Made by a program: the position numbers and the translations under genes | Part shown: positions 7,879 through 16,950 of the stretch, one piece after another | Position numbering within the stretch: position 1 is the first letter of the stretch | Layout: every line of letters starts with the position of its first letter | From: Lachnospiraceae bacterium | GTDB taxonomy: Bacteria; Bacillota; Clostridia; Lachnospirales; Lachnospiraceae | Assembly: GCA_009774395.1 (NCBI GenBank) | Contig: VSNQ01000003.1 | Span: 27,284 to 91,283, forward strand | Length of the DNA: 64,000 nt | Direction of reading: 5' to 3' | Notes under the pieces: generated by a model | Databases searched by the model: none | What the model was told of the DNA's origin: nothing | The model's input: the letters and a program-made list of their open reading frames with translations, nothing else

Positions 7879-9739
7879 TCTCCATTCCCTCCTGCTGATA
7901 ATATTTGCTCTGCACGCGAAACATCTGCGCATATTTTCCATTTAGCTGCATTAATTCGCTATGCGTCCCACACTCTACAATCGCGCCCTTTTCCATAAAA
8001 ATAATCCTGTCACAGAACCGTGTGGAAGCAAGTCGATGTGACACAAAAATGGATGTTTTCCCTTCTGTTAGCTGGCTGTATTTCTGGTAAATATCATGTT
8101 CTGCAATTGCGTCCAGCGCTGCAGTCGGCTCATCTAAAACCAGCACAGGTGTGTCCTTATACAGTGCCCTTGCCAAAAATAACCGCTGTTTCTGACCACC
8201 CGATAACTCTACTGCATTATCCACTATCCGCTTTCCAAGCATTGTATGTTCCTTATCGGGCAGTGCCTCCACCGTTTCCCTAAGACCAGCTAAGTCTATA
8301 CATAATTGCAGCCGCTTCTTGTTATCCTCCTCCTTAGACCCAAACGCAATATTGTCTGCCACATTCACAGGAAGTATCTGCGCCTTCTGCAATACCACGG
8401 CAAAAAGCTTATAATAGTCACACCTTGCAAAGTCTTGGCTGTCGATTCCATTCACCAAAATCTTCCCTGTGCTGGGACGCAATGCTCCACATAACAGTTT
8501 CACAAATGTTGTTTTTCCAGCTCCATTTGCTCCTACAACGGCAATTTTTTCACCGCCTTTCATTTCTAAATTCAGATTATGAATACAATATGTATCTGCT
8601 TCCAAACTACCCCTTTCTGCAGTTTTTATTTTTAAATCTTGTGCTTCTATATTTTCTGTTCTATAAGAAAATGACACATTTTGAAAGGTAAATGTTATTG
8701 GTTTATCAATTGTTATTGGTTTCTTGTGCGTTTCCTCATCGGGAAGCTGCATAAATTTCCAAAAGTCCACAATATAATGATTTGTTTCCACATAACTTGC
8801 AACCGCATCCGATAATTTCGTCAGCCAATTCCCAACGCCTGTAATTGCTGCGAAATACAGCGTAAAATCACCAAGCGATATATTATTTTGGATAAAAAGC
8901 CAACAAAGAATCAGATAAGCAAAGCCATCTCGAATAACAATTAAAAATGCTGTTACCGCTAAATGATATGTCGTCCATTTTTGGATATTCCCTTCGATCT
9001 GAGCTTTATCGCTTATCACCTTTTGACCGATTTGCTCAAGCAGTCTGCTTACAGAGAAAATTCGGATATCTTTTCCTTCTTGCAATCCATTTGTCCGATA
9101 TGCTAGATAATTGATTCTGCGGTCAGCCGCTGCCCTATCGTCCTTATACGTCTGCTTTTTCCCCTCGGTATAAACTCCCCAAACCAATTCTATTCCAAAC
9201 ATCAACACAAGAACTGCAATCATAAAAAAATGCAGCCTTCCAACAATTGCGCAATAAACTACAAGACCAGCAAGCGATTCGATAAGCGAAGTTATTTTAC
9301 TTAAAAATTCCACAACGCCCCAATTGGGACTGCTGACCGCCTGCCTTGCTTTTTCCATTGCAAGCTTTCCCTCACTAGAAAGAAAAACTGCATAGTCTAA
9401 AGAAACTGCTTTTTTCTCCCAGAGAACAGTTAAGGTTGTATACAAAAATCCCTGCGAACAGCCGATCAGCGCATTGTGTACTGCCATATTTGCAATGGTA
9501 ATCACGGCTAATACAACGCCAATTTGAATAATCTGGTTCCTTAAAAGCACAGCCGACACACTCTCTTGCACTGCGTCTAATACAATTTTGGGCATTATTA
9601 TAAGAATCAGGGATAATAAGATTTGTGTAACACACGCAATCACCGGCAGCAATACGCTGTACCACCGATATTGGCATATTTGATAAAGCAGGTATCGAAA
9701 ACTCTGAAATCCCGCCATAAGATTTTGACTTTTATGCAT
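7853..9739 (-). CDS. ABC transporter, fused permease/ATPase (exporter half 2)
   Basis: About 628 residues with an exporter-type membrane domain and an ATPase domain: Walker A GANGAGKTT, signature LSGGQKQRLFLARAL, Walker B VLVLDEPTAALD, switch His VSHRLAS. It is the upstream partner of the 5911-7878 gene, and the two overlap, as is usual for heterodimeric exporters. The frame is open to 9907, but the extra 56 codons are family F repeat sequence. The ATG at 9739 has AAAGGA upstream and starts just before the first helix, so I take it as the true start. A short insert (AQDLKIKTAERGSLEAD) before Walker A is unusual. Substrate unknown. No promoter was assigned, as the region upstream is repeat-rich. 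Confidence 0.9.
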   Translation of the reverse strand: MHKSQNLMAGFQSFRYLLYQICQYRWYSVLLPVIACVTQILLSLILIIMPKIVLDAVQESVSAVLLRNQIIQIGVVLAVITIANMAVHNALIGCSQGFLYTTLTVLWEKKAVSLDYAVFLSSEGKLAMEKARQAVSSPNWGVVEFLSKITSLIESLAGLVVYCAIVGRLHFFMIAVLVLMFGIELVWGVYTEGKKQTYKDDRAAADRRINYLAYRTNGLQEGKDIRIFSVSRLLEQIGQKVISDKAQIEGNIQKWTTYHLAVTAFLIVIRDGFAYLILCWLFIQNNISLGDFTLYFAAITGVGNWLTKLSDAVASYVETNHYIVDFWKFMQLPDEETHKKPITIDKPITFTFQNVSFSYRTENIEAQDLKIKTAERGSLEADTYCIHNLNLEMKGGEKIAVVGANGAGKTTFVKLLCGALRPSTGKILVNGIDSQDFARCDYYKLFAVVLQKAQILPVNVADNIAFGSKEEDNKKRLQLCIDLAGLRETVEALPDKEHTMLGKRIVDNAVELSGGQKQRLFLARALYKDTPVLVLDEPTAALDAIAEHDIYQKYSQLTEGKTSIFVSHRLASTRFCDRIIFMEKGAIVECGTHSELMQLNGKYAQMFRVQSKYYQQEGMENAEKWENA

Positions 9740-9779
9740 AATGAAGTTCCTTTCTTTTTTCAAAATAAGTTCTTGTTTT

Positions 9780-9915
9780 CCTCTGCACGGGTCGGTGCAG
9801 TCAAGCAGGAAACCCGATGAATAGGGTTCTCTATACATAGGTTCACTACTCGTGCGCAGACACTCGTCAGGTATGCTGACAATCTTCTTTTGAGTGCCCC
9901 TGTGCATAAAAAAAC
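9780..9915. repeat. Family F repeat upstream of the exporter operon
   Basis: Contains actcgtcaggtatgctgacaatctt...gagtgcccctgtgcataaaaaaac, nearly identical to 22858-22912. It gives a spurious N-terminal extension to the exporter frame. Confidence 0.75.
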
Positions 9916-10032
9916 AGGGATTCTATCCCCGCAATATCATAAAACATACTTATTTTGAAAAAATTGGAACTAAGAAATCCTTGTTGCTGTAACGGCCGGA
10001 AGCTGTGCCTAATACATAAAAGATATGATTAT

Positions 10033-10132
10033 GCTAACGACCGTTAAGATTTTCCAATTTCTGCACAGCAATATTGTATAAGCGGACAATACGTGCTGTT
10101 CTGAAAGAAAAATCTAAGCACTCGTGAATATA
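10033..10132. repeat. Family B palindromic repeat
   Basis: Inverted orientation relative to 5778: gctaacgaccgttaagattttccaatttctgcacag ... ctgaaagaaaaatctaagcactcgtgaata. The gap 9740-10614 is made almost entirely of repeats F, B, E and D. Confidence 0.75.
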
Positions 10133-10290
10133 GAATTGTAATGCGGATTTCCATTTCTTTTCAGGTAATGTTATTTTATGCTGTGGGGAAGAATGCTTTT
10201 TTGCACAACAAATACAGCGTCTGCGCGCTGTGATTTCTTGTACTATTCCTTGTATTGTATTTTATTAATTTGCAACTGTGCTTGTTGATT

Positions 10291-10390
10291 ATTAGACTGC
10301 AAGACAAAAAATATGTCGTGCAACTGTGCCATCCGCACGCCGCAAAACGGCAATTTTCCTATATGCGGCTATGTAATATTATTACACTAA
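10291..10390. repeat. Family E palindromic repeat
   Basis: Arms around gccatccgcacgccgcaaaacggcaattttcctatatgcggctatgtaat. Relatives lie at 18998, 21400 and 50217. Confidence 0.65.
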
Positions 10391-10409
10391 GCATCCGTCT
10401 TATCGTTGC

Positions 10410-10522
10410 TTAGGAATTGTCAAAAATAACTTTTAAATAACGCGTAGGATTTTTCTTCGAGAGTGGTGCTATCGGAGAAAAAGACAAGCGGTATTAAAAG
10501 TTATTTATTTACAGTTCCTTAG
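10410..10522. repeat. Family D palindromic repeat, ~113 bp
   Basis: Ends ttaggaattgtcaaaaataacttttaa and ttaaaagttatttatttacagttccttag are inverted copies; the centre carries gagagtggtgctatcggag. Relatives lie at 15863, 17758 and 23732. Confidence 0.75.
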
Positions 10523-10614
10523 TATCATCAAAACTGATAGCTGCAAATTTTAACAATTAGCGCATTCTTCCACATGGACAAAGCATCATAATAACAATTT
10601 CCTCCTTTTCAACT

Positions 10615-11250
10615 CTAGTAGCAAATAAAATTCTGTTGAATCCATGCTATATAAAATTCATAATTTACTGTCACATGGTTTCGCTTTTCGTATTCTTCTT
10701 CCAAAGTGCCGCAGAAATACCATTCCAGCAGCGTGCGGAAATTGGGGGTAATCTGTTCGCCGTGCAAAACCCCGTCTGCATCATAATATCCCTCCCAAAA
10801 ACCGCCGTATTCCAAAAATACAACAGGACAGTCTTCCCCGTCAGACTGTGTTAGATCTAAGCAGTACCAGCCGTCCATATAGCCAATTGGGAACAAATTT
10901 TTGTACTTTTCTATTGCAAGAGGCGTTTCCCAATCCGCAAACTCTTCTCGAAAACATTCTAAGTCTTCCTCTAAATCAGAACTGTCATCCGTCAAATCGT
11001 GCCAATTAATCATCTTAATTTTAATTTCTTTATCTTTGCTATTCTCTACCAGTCCTACAATAGAGTAGGGCATCGACGAAAGTTTATATGTCGTTAAATA
11101 CGCTTTAAAAAGTGCAGGAAATTTAATTTGATATGCGTGCTCAAAGGCAGTAATTTCCGCTTCGGTAATGTTGGAGGGTATTAGTTCCTTTAACCATTTT
11201 CTTTCATATAATCTTTGGAATGCGTGTTCAATAAAATCCTTGTGTTTCAT
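10615..11250 (-). CDS. SMI1/KNR4 (SUKH) family protein
   Basis: A 211-residue, acidic, soluble protein. The N-terminal half has the SUKH pattern: the helix TEAEITAFEHAYQIKFPALFKAYL, then strands around FPIGYMDGWYCLDL and VVFLEYGG, ending near the LLEWYF helix. SUKH proteins commonly act as immunity proteins against contact-dependent or polymorphic toxins, though many have unknown roles. No toxin gene is next to it, and repeats flank it on both sides, so it is an orphan here. GGAGATATCGGA precedes the ATG at 11250. Family assignment is fairly secure, the role is not. Confidence 0.75.
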   Translation of the reverse strand: MKHKDFIEHAFQRLYERKWLKELIPSNITEAEITAFEHAYQIKFPALFKAYLTTYKLSSMPYSIVGLVENSKDKEIKIKMINWHDLTDDSSDLEEDLECFREEFADWETPLAIEKYKNLFPIGYMDGWYCLDLTQSDGEDCPVVFLEYGGFWEGYYDADGVLHGEQITPNFRTLLEWYFCGTLEEEYEKRNHVTVNYEFYIAWIQQNFICY

Positions 11251-11310
11251 TCCGATATCTCCACTAAATAACCTATATTTTGCTTGTCTATTTTCCTGTT
11301 ACAGAGCGTT

Positions 11311-11497
11311 ATACTGAGAAACGTTAAGATTTTCCATTTCGTTCTAACCCATATTGCATAATTGCACAATATGGATTGGGCAGAAAGAAAAATCTATACT
11401 CACAAGCGCTTAGATTTTCCTTTGTGTACAGCACGTATTGTCCGCTTATACAATATGACTGTGCAGAAATTTGAAAATCTTAATGGTCGTGAGTATA
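11311..11497. repeat. Two family B palindromes in tandem
   Basis: One copy runs from about 11311 to 11394 (diverged inner arms cccatattgcata/caatatggattggg). A second spans 11395-11497 (tatactcacaagcg ... ggtcgtgagtata). They share or abut their ends. Confidence 0.7.
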
Positions 11498-11600
11498 ACC
11501 ATTCATGAATATAGAAACAATTTTTTATTATATTTTAGGATATATTTTGTTTGATGTCAATTTATAATACTGCATGGCAAAAAAATTTGCCGTACAGCTG

Positions 11601-12881
11601 CTATTTTTTAGGCAGAACAACCGTTATCTGCACCGTCTCTGTATCTGGTGCCCAAGCCGTTATTTTGCCTTTATGCGCTTCCGTAATCGACTTTGCTATA
11701 GAAAGCCCTAAACCGTAGCCGCCTTTTTCGGAATTTCTGGACTGTTCTGTCCGGTAAAAACGGTCAAAAAACTTTTTTAGCTGCTCGTCACTTACAGAAT
11801 CAGCAGAATTTCTTACAGACAATACAAGATTGTGGTTCTTCTTTTCAAGTTTCAGCACAATATCCTCACAGCATTTCTCCCTATTATCTTTCGTATACTT
11901 AATGGCATTATCAAGAAGGATTCCGACAATTTGTCGAATACTGCCCTCATCTCCGTGGCAAGTTAACATAGGCGTGATTTCTGTGTGGATATGCTTTCCT
12001 TTGCTCTTTGCCAATGTCTGAAACGATTGTACTGTTTCTCCCACTACATCTGAGATTGGGAAATCTATCATCGTGAATTGCTGCCTGCCTTCATCCATGC
12101 GTGACAGGCTTAAAAGGTCATTGGTCAGCGCTGTCATTCGCTTTGTCTGTATACTGATATCTTGCAGCCACTCATTATTCTCTCCGATTTCCATAGCAAG
12201 GAGTTCCGCGTCTGCATCAATGATTGTAACCGGCGTTTTTAGCTCATGTCCTGCCACGGAAATAAATTGCTTCTGTTTCTCATAACTTTCTGATACAGGT
12301 AAAACGATTTTCTTTGAAAATAGCACAATAAACACAGATATTAACAAAAATCCGGCAAAAGAAATCATACAATTTGTAAACAATGTCCCTCGAAAAGATG
12401 AAAGATTTCTTCCACAGTCCAAGAATTTGACATGTATGTCATTTTCTCGATATACTTTTAAATACCGAAATTCCCCGACAAATCCCTTGTCACTTTTTTT
12501 CCTGCTGGCTATTTGGGCATATTGTGCTGCCTCTTCTTGATCCACCATTGCAATATTTTCTGTATTGATAGTTAATAATTCTCCATCTTCAGAAATATCT
12601 ACAGTAAAAAATCGTGACTCATATAAAATTTCCGGGGACATATGCCGATTGCCCCATCCCCTGCCTTGTGGTGGGATATATGGCGGTACCTCCCCATCTT
12701 TTAGCCATTTTTTTTCTAATGGTTCTGGCATATTTTCAGCAAGCACACCAAGCACTCTATCCGCATTTGCCACCAACTCCAAATAATTCCAAAAATTGCT
12801 GGATATCACAATAATCCCCAACAGCAACAAAAGCGAACCCATTGATAAAATGATAAATTTTGTTCTTAATTTTTTTATCAT
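11601..12881 (-). CDS. Sensor histidine kinase
   Basis: 426 residues: a membrane span at about 10-30, an extracytoplasmic sensing part (about 31-165), a second span at about 170-190, then the kinase core. Visible motifs: H-box SVAGHELKTPVT (phospho-accepting His), N-box ILLDNAIKYTKD, and G-box GGYGLGLSIAK. It should autophosphorylate and pass phosphate to the response regulator encoded just upstream (13041-13727). The 160-base gap between the two is filled by one family B repeat, probably a later insertion into a tight pair. It belongs to the operon carrying the VTC, DUF4956 and DUF4353 genes, so it may sense an envelope or carbohydrate signal; that is inference. Confidence 0.9.
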   Translation of the reverse strand: MIKKLRTKFIILSMGSLLLLLGIIVISSNFWNYLELVANADRVLGVLAENMPEPLEKKWLKDGEVPPYIPPQGRGWGNRHMSPEILYESRFFTVDISEDGELLTINTENIAMVDQEEAAQYAQIASRKKSDKGFVGEFRYLKVYRENDIHVKFLDCGRNLSSFRGTLFTNCMISFAGFLLISVFIVLFSKKIVLPVSESYEKQKQFISVAGHELKTPVTIIDADAELLAMEIGENNEWLQDISIQTKRMTALTNDLLSLSRMDEGRQQFTMIDFPISDVVGETVQSFQTLAKSKGKHIHTEITPMLTCHGDEGSIRQIVGILLDNAIKYTKDNREKCCEDIVLKLEKKNHNLVLSVRNSADSVSDEQLKKFFDRFYRTEQSRNSEKGGYGLGLSIAKSITEAHKGKITAWAPDTETVQITVVLPKK

Positions 12882-12924
12882 TTCTCTACCCCATTTTTCT
12901 TAGGAACTGTCCATAAATTACGCT

Positions 12925-13027
12925 TATACTAACGGCCGTTAAGATTTTCCAATTTCTGCACAGCCCTATTGTATAAGCGGACAATATGGGCTGTGCAGAA
13001 AGGAAAATCTAATCGTTCGTGAGTATA
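12925..13027. repeat. Family B palindrome between regulator and kinase genes
   Basis: A near-symmetrical copy: tatactaacggccgttaagattttccaatttctgcacagccc ... gggctgtgcagaaaggaaaatctaatcgttcgtgagtata. As RNA it would form a long hairpin inside the operon message. Confidence 0.8.
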
Positions 13028-13040
13028 GTATAACATACAT

Positions 13041-13727
13041 CTATGCGTCTTCCCGCAATTCAAGAGAATATCCTGCGCCGCGCCTTGCTTTGATTTCTAT
13101 ATCTGCCCTTAACGCTGTTAATTTTTTCCGCAGATACGATATATATGTCCAGACAACATTACTCTCCGCATTTGCCTCAAATCCCCAAATTCTATCCATA
13201 AACTGTTCTGCCGAAAATATCTGCTTAGGATTTCGCATTAACAATTCTATCATCTGAAACTCCTTATTTGCAAGCGTAAAGCTTCCAAATGGAGAAGATA
13301 GCGCAAAGGTAGCACAGTCTAGTGTAACATTTCCAAGATGCAGCTTGGAATCCGCCTGTGATGCGCCTGTATTCCCCCTAGTCATGGCACGGATACGGGC
13401 TAACAGCTCCTTTGCCGCAAACGGTTTTGTGAGATAATCGTTTGCTCCGCTGTCTAGCCCTAACACTTTATCATCTACTTCTGCTTTCGCTGTAAGGAGC
13501 ATTACCGGCACATGATTTCCTACTTTCCGCAGCTTTTGAAGCACACTGATTCCATCAAGTTGTGGCATCATCACATCAAGAATCACACCATCATATTCGT
13601 TCGTTTCTAAATATTCTAATGCTTCTATCCCATCATATGCTGTATCAACCGTGTAATTATTCTTTTTTAATATAGCGGCTATCGCTTTAGAAAGCGAAAC
13701 CTCATCCTCCGCAAGCAGCAGCCTCAT
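13041..13727 (-). CDS. OmpR/PhoB-type response regulator
   Basis: 228 residues. Receiver domain (1-115): acidic pair in LLAEDE, phospho-acceptor Asp in GVILDVMMPQLDG, Thr in MLLTAK and Lys in YLTKPFA. DNA-binding winged helix (about 130-225): LANKEFQMIELLMRNPKQIFSAEQFMDRIWG followed by the recognition helix and the wing (RRGAGYSL). A perfect AGGAGG lies before the ATG. It starts 9 bases after the DUF4353 stop and precedes the kinase gene, so the pair is co-transcribed with the VTC/DUF4956/DUF4353 genes and may autoregulate them. Confidence 0.93.
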   Translation of the reverse strand: MRLLLAEDEVSLSKAIAAILKKNNYTVDTAYDGIEALEYLETNEYDGVILDVMMPQLDGISVLQKLRKVGNHVPVMLLTAKAEVDDKVLGLDSGANDYLTKPFAAKELLARIRAMTRGNTGASQADSKLHLGNVTLDCATFALSSPFGSFTLANKEFQMIELLMRNPKQIFSAEQFMDRIWGFEANAESNVVWTYISYLRKKLTALRADIEIKARRGAGYSLELREDA

Positions 13728-13736
13728 ATGCGCCTC

Positions 13737-15716
13737 CTATTCTGGTTTTTCTCCATTTTCAGCATCTGATGCTGCCTCTGGTTTTTCTCCATTCCCTAAA
13801 TCTGATGCTCCTTCTGGTCTTTCTCCATTCTCTAAATCTGTTGCTCCTTCTGGTCTTCCTCCGTTTCCTAAATCTGGCGCTCCTTCTGGTCTTTCTCCGT
13901 TTCCTAAATCTGGTGCTCCTTCTGGTCTTTCTCCGTTTCCTAAATCTGGCGCTCCTTCTGGTCTTTCTCCGTTTCCTAAATCTGGTGCTCCTTCTGGTCT
14001 TTCTCCGTTTCCTAAATCTGGTGCTCCTTTTGGTCTTTCTCCGTTTCCAAAATTTGGCGCTCCTTCTGGTTTCTCCCCATTTTTAAAATTTGGTCTTCCT
14101 CCGTGCTGCCCAAAACCGCCGCCTTCACCATAAATCGTTCCCTCCGTGGTAACTTCTGTTTCGGTATCGCCCATCTTTACTGTATAAGAGCCGCCTTCCA
14201 CTATACCGGGACAACTAATCACAACTGAATTATAAGCTTTTTCCATTGTCCATGCAACCAATTCTGTACGATTGCTATCCAAAAGTACAATATCTGTTCC
14301 TGCCTTCTGCTGTTTGTCAAGGTTTATAAGCATTGCGCACTGTGTAGAATCCGAACCAAAATTTTGCGCCATGCCGCTTTGCCCTGCTGCTACCACAACA
14401 CCGCCGCTTATGGAAGCTTCTATACCATAATCCAGCGCCCCATTCCCACCATTGGACGGCCCTGTCACATATATCTCCCCACCACTCACTGTAAGATATC
14501 CATTGGAATCAATGCCATCTCCTTCAGCGTTAATATAAATTACGCCTCCTGAAATATTGATATTCGCACCCTGTTGTGTATCCCCTGCCATTTTGCCGCC
14601 ACGCCTAAAAAAGTTATCGCCAGTGTTATCACTTTTCATATTGAGCAATTCCGTTTCTGAAGGTTCTGTACGGATATTGTTATCCGTACTGGTGTTTCTT
14701 TTATCTGTGGCATTTAATCCGTCATCCTCAGAGGTTACAGCGATTTTCCCGCCGGTAATATTGATAATTCTTGCCTCTAGTCCTTCATAGGATTTGTTGA
14801 TAGCAATATCTCCACCTGCGATAAAAATTTCATTTACAGCACTAATCCCATCGCTTTCCACGTTCAACGCAAACGTGCCGTTTTCAATATACACCCAGCC
14901 TTTTTCGGTGTCATCATCATTTGCGGAATGTATGCCATCCTTTCCCGCTTGTATGTCAAAATTTCCGCCAGCAACCGCAACACTATCCTTCCCTGCAAAC
15001 CCATGAGAACTTGCTGTGATATTATAATTGCCGCCCGTTACTACAAGGTCATCTTTTGAAACTACACCATGTCCCACAGGCGATGTGATTGTAAGGTTTC
15101 CTGTGCCATTCAAAGTCAAGTCTTCCTTTGAAAAAATAACTGCATCAATATTATTATCATCTATAGGAACAAATTCGCCGCCATTTGAAAGTAAATTTTT
15201 TGTGTCATCTGCCAAAGTAATAAATACCTTATCAGCCTGCTTTATATAAATAGCGGCAGAACTGGCACTGCAAATATCCACGCCATTTAATACAAGCTGT
15301 ACTTTCTCTGTCTTATCCACATCTACAATAACCATGCCATCACGAAGTGAGCCATTTAGGATATAATCCCCTTCCTTTGTAATTGTAATCGTACTCCCAT
15401 CGATGCTTACCCCCTTCGCATAAGAGGAACTGCCTGCATCAGATAATGTAATTTTTTCGCAATCTGACACCTCATATGCTCCACTTAAATCACGGTCTGA
15501 AAAAGCGGTTGAAGCATCTATTGTCGTGCCTACAAATGCGCTTTCTGATACATTTGCAGATATGACATCTATGTCATCTTTTGCCGTTTCTAATTTTGCA
15601 TTATCATTCTCTGCATTGTTGTCATCCGCTTTAGCTGCATTTCCACACGCAGAAAAAAGCACACTAATCGATAAAATTACAGTCAAAACTGCTGTTCTAT
15701 ATTGAATCCGCTTCAT
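13737..15716 (-). CDS. DUF4353 carbohydrate-binding domain lipoprotein with C-terminal repeats
   Basis: About 659 residues. The N-terminus is a lipoprotein signal (lipobox FSAC). The central part, about 90-530, is made of Gly- and Asp-rich beta-helix turns (INISGGVIYINAEGDGIDSN and similar), typical of DUF4353 proteins; a Clostridium thermocellum member of this family, Cthe_2159, is known to bind cellulose and acidic sugars. The tail is 9.5 copies of a 12-residue unit, NGERPEGAPDLG, probably a flexible wall spacer. I chose the ATG at 15716, since GGAGG lies upstream and the signal begins there. The gene sits between DUF4956 and a two-component system. It is likely displayed outside the cell; ligand unknown. 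Confidence 0.88.
   Translation of the reverse strand: MKRIQYRTAVLTVILSISVLFSACGNAAKADDNNAENDNAKLETAKDDIDVISANVSESAFVGTTIDASTAFSDRDLSGAYEVSDCEKITLSDAGSSSYAKGVSIDGSTITITKEGDYILNGSLRDGMVIVDVDKTEKVQLVLNGVDICSASSAAIYIKQADKVFITLADDTKNLLSNGGEFVPIDDNNIDAVIFSKEDLTLNGTGNLTITSPVGHGVVSKDDLVVTGGNYNITASSHGFAGKDSVAVAGGNFDIQAGKDGIHSANDDDTEKGWVYIENGTFALNVESDGISAVNEIFIAGGDIAINKSYEGLEARIINITGGKIAVTSEDDGLNATDKRNTSTDNNIRTEPSETELLNMKSDNTGDNFFRRGGKMAGDTQQGANINISGGVIYINAEGDGIDSNGYLTVSGGEIYVTGPSNGGNGALDYGIEASISGGVVVAAGQSGMAQNFGSDSTQCAMLINLDKQQKAGTDIVLLDSNRTELVAWTMEKAYNSVVISCPGIVEGGSYTVKMGDTETEVTTEGTIYGEGGGFGQHGGRPNFKNGEKPEGAPNFGNGERPKGAPDLGNGERPEGAPDLGNGERPEGAPDLGNGERPEGAPDLGNGERPEGAPDLGNGGRPEGATDLENGERPEGASDLGNGEKPEAASDAENGEKPE
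13740..14081 (-). repeat. Tandem 36-bp coding repeats (9.5 copies)
   Basis: A 36-base unit encoding NGERPEGAPDLG. The central four copies are nearly identical and the outer ones diverged, which suggests copy number change by slippage or recombination. Confidence 0.9.
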
Positions 15717-15766
15717 AAATTCTATAAACCTCCAATTGTTAAAAATATATACTACGCCAGCCACAA

Positions 15767-15826
15767 GAGCTGTCGCATTCAGAGAAATTTATACAAGATA
15801 GTCTAACACCTTGCTGCGCCAGCCCC
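15767..15826. repeat. Half copy of family A repeat
   Basis: gagctgtcgcattcagagaaatttatacaagata matches the left half of the 98-bp family A element; the right half is shortened, ending gcgccagcccc. Confidence 0.55.
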
Positions 15827-15862
15827 ATTTCCTTTCGTGCAGTTATATGCATATTGATATGC

Positions 15863-16036
15863 TAAGGAATTGTTTAAAAACAGCTTTTAATATTACTTAT
15901 CTTTTTCTCCAATAACAAATTGCAAAAGCAGTTACCCAAAATCAATTACACAGCCTGCTATACGCAGGATTTTTAAGCGGCACTCTCGAAGAAAAATCCT
16001 ACGCGTTATTTAAAAATTATTTCTTAACAGTTCCTA
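15863..16036. repeat. Family D repeat with enlarged centre (174 bp)
   Basis: Ends taaggaattgtttaaaaacagctttt and aaaaattatttcttaacagttccta are inverted. The centre is about 60 bases longer than in the 10410 and 17758 copies. Confidence 0.7.
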
Positions 16037-16090
16037 AAAGCAATTTCTTAGCAGTCCTAAGCAGCAGTCTTTTCAATGTTTCGTATCACC

Positions 16091-16789
16091 TTATAGTTCC
16101 GCTGTCACCGCAGTTTCCTGAATCGACATTGTTATTTCAAGGTTTCCATTTCGGCAGCGCACCGCGTCAATCAATGCTTTTTCTATCTTTTCTTCTTTTA
16201 AGGTAATATTATAGGTAAGTTTAAATAAACTTCCCATATTTGTAGTTTTTACATTAACAAGCGTGTTCTTTTGCGTAAATTTTTCAAAAATATCATCAAA
16301 TACTTCGGTGTAATCCAAGTCTTCCGGTATCATAATATACATTGTCTTATCTAGTAAGCATTGTTTCTTTGCGCCAAAATCAATCATCGTATAAAGCACA
16401 TTCACAAGCCCCATAATAGCAACAAATAATACTGCAAATGCGATGTATCCCATACCCGTTATGAGACCTGTTCCCATCGCCAAAAACAACACGCCGATTT
16501 CTTTCGCTGTTCCCGGAACAGAACGAAACCGCACAAGGCTAAACGTGCCCGCCACTGCAACACCTGCACCTACATTTCCATTTACCATCATAATCACCAC
16601 GCACACAACTGCGGGCAGCATCGCTAATGTGACAATAAAACTTTTTGAGTATGTACTTTTATACATATATATTATTGCTATTATAAATCCAATTACAAGT
16701 GAACTGATAATACAAATCATAAAATCCGATATTGCAATTATACTTGCCGATTCGGCATCAAATAATCCTCTAAAAATTGATTCTAACAT
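16091..16789 (-). CDS. DUF4956 family membrane protein (copy 1)
   Basis: About 232 residues with four or so hydrophobic segments in the first 140, then a soluble C-terminal domain of alternating strands and helices. The stretch NGNVGAGVAVAGTFSLVRFRSVPGT is the family's hallmark (Gly-rich helix leading into VRFR). DUF4956 genes are regularly found beside VTC-domain polyphosphate polymerase genes and CotH kinases, as here and again at 27647. Function unknown; the arrangement suggests a membrane partner of the VTC enzyme. The ATG at 16789 follows AAAGGA. A TTG at 16825 would start inside a repeat and is less likely. Confidence 0.88.
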   Translation of the reverse strand: MLESIFRGLFDAESASIIAISDFMICIISSLVIGFIIAIIYMYKSTYSKSFIVTLAMLPAVVCVVIMMVNGNVGAGVAVAGTFSLVRFRSVPGTAKEIGVLFLAMGTGLITGMGYIAFAVLFVAIMGLVNVLYTMIDFGAKKQCLLDKTMYIMIPEDLDYTEVFDDIFEKFTQKNTLVNVKTTNMGSLFKLTYNITLKEEKIEKALIDAVRCRNGNLEITMSIQETAVTAEL

Positions 16790-16816
16790 ATCGAAAAGTT
16801 CCTTTCCTATTTCTAT

Positions 16817-16942
16817 TATACTCAAAAACGATTAGATTTTCCTTTCTAGTAACAGTTCAGATAACCCATTGAACTGTTACGTATCCAGCCATTGGAAATC
16901 GCTTCGCGATGGAATTGGAAAATCTTAACGTTTTTTAGTATT
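16817..16942. repeat. Chimeric repeat: family B arms enclosing part of family C
   Basis: Outer arms (ctcaaaaacgattagattttcctttct ... ggaattggaaaatcttaacg) are family B. The middle, about 16848-16909, is the reverse complement of the 3' half of the family C element at 23433-23603, almost base for base, and replaces the usual B centre. Confidence 0.8.
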
Positions 16943-16950
16943 AATCTTCA

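Noticed and set aside
9740..9907. 56-codon N-terminal extension of the second exporter gene
   Set aside because: The codons are family F repeat sequence and the ATG at 9739 has a proper ribosome-binding site at the start of the conserved domain.
13769..14086. A 105-residue Leu/Val-rich frame on the plus strand
   Set aside because: It is the complement of the 36-bp coding repeats of the DUF4353 gene; its periodicity follows from those repeats.
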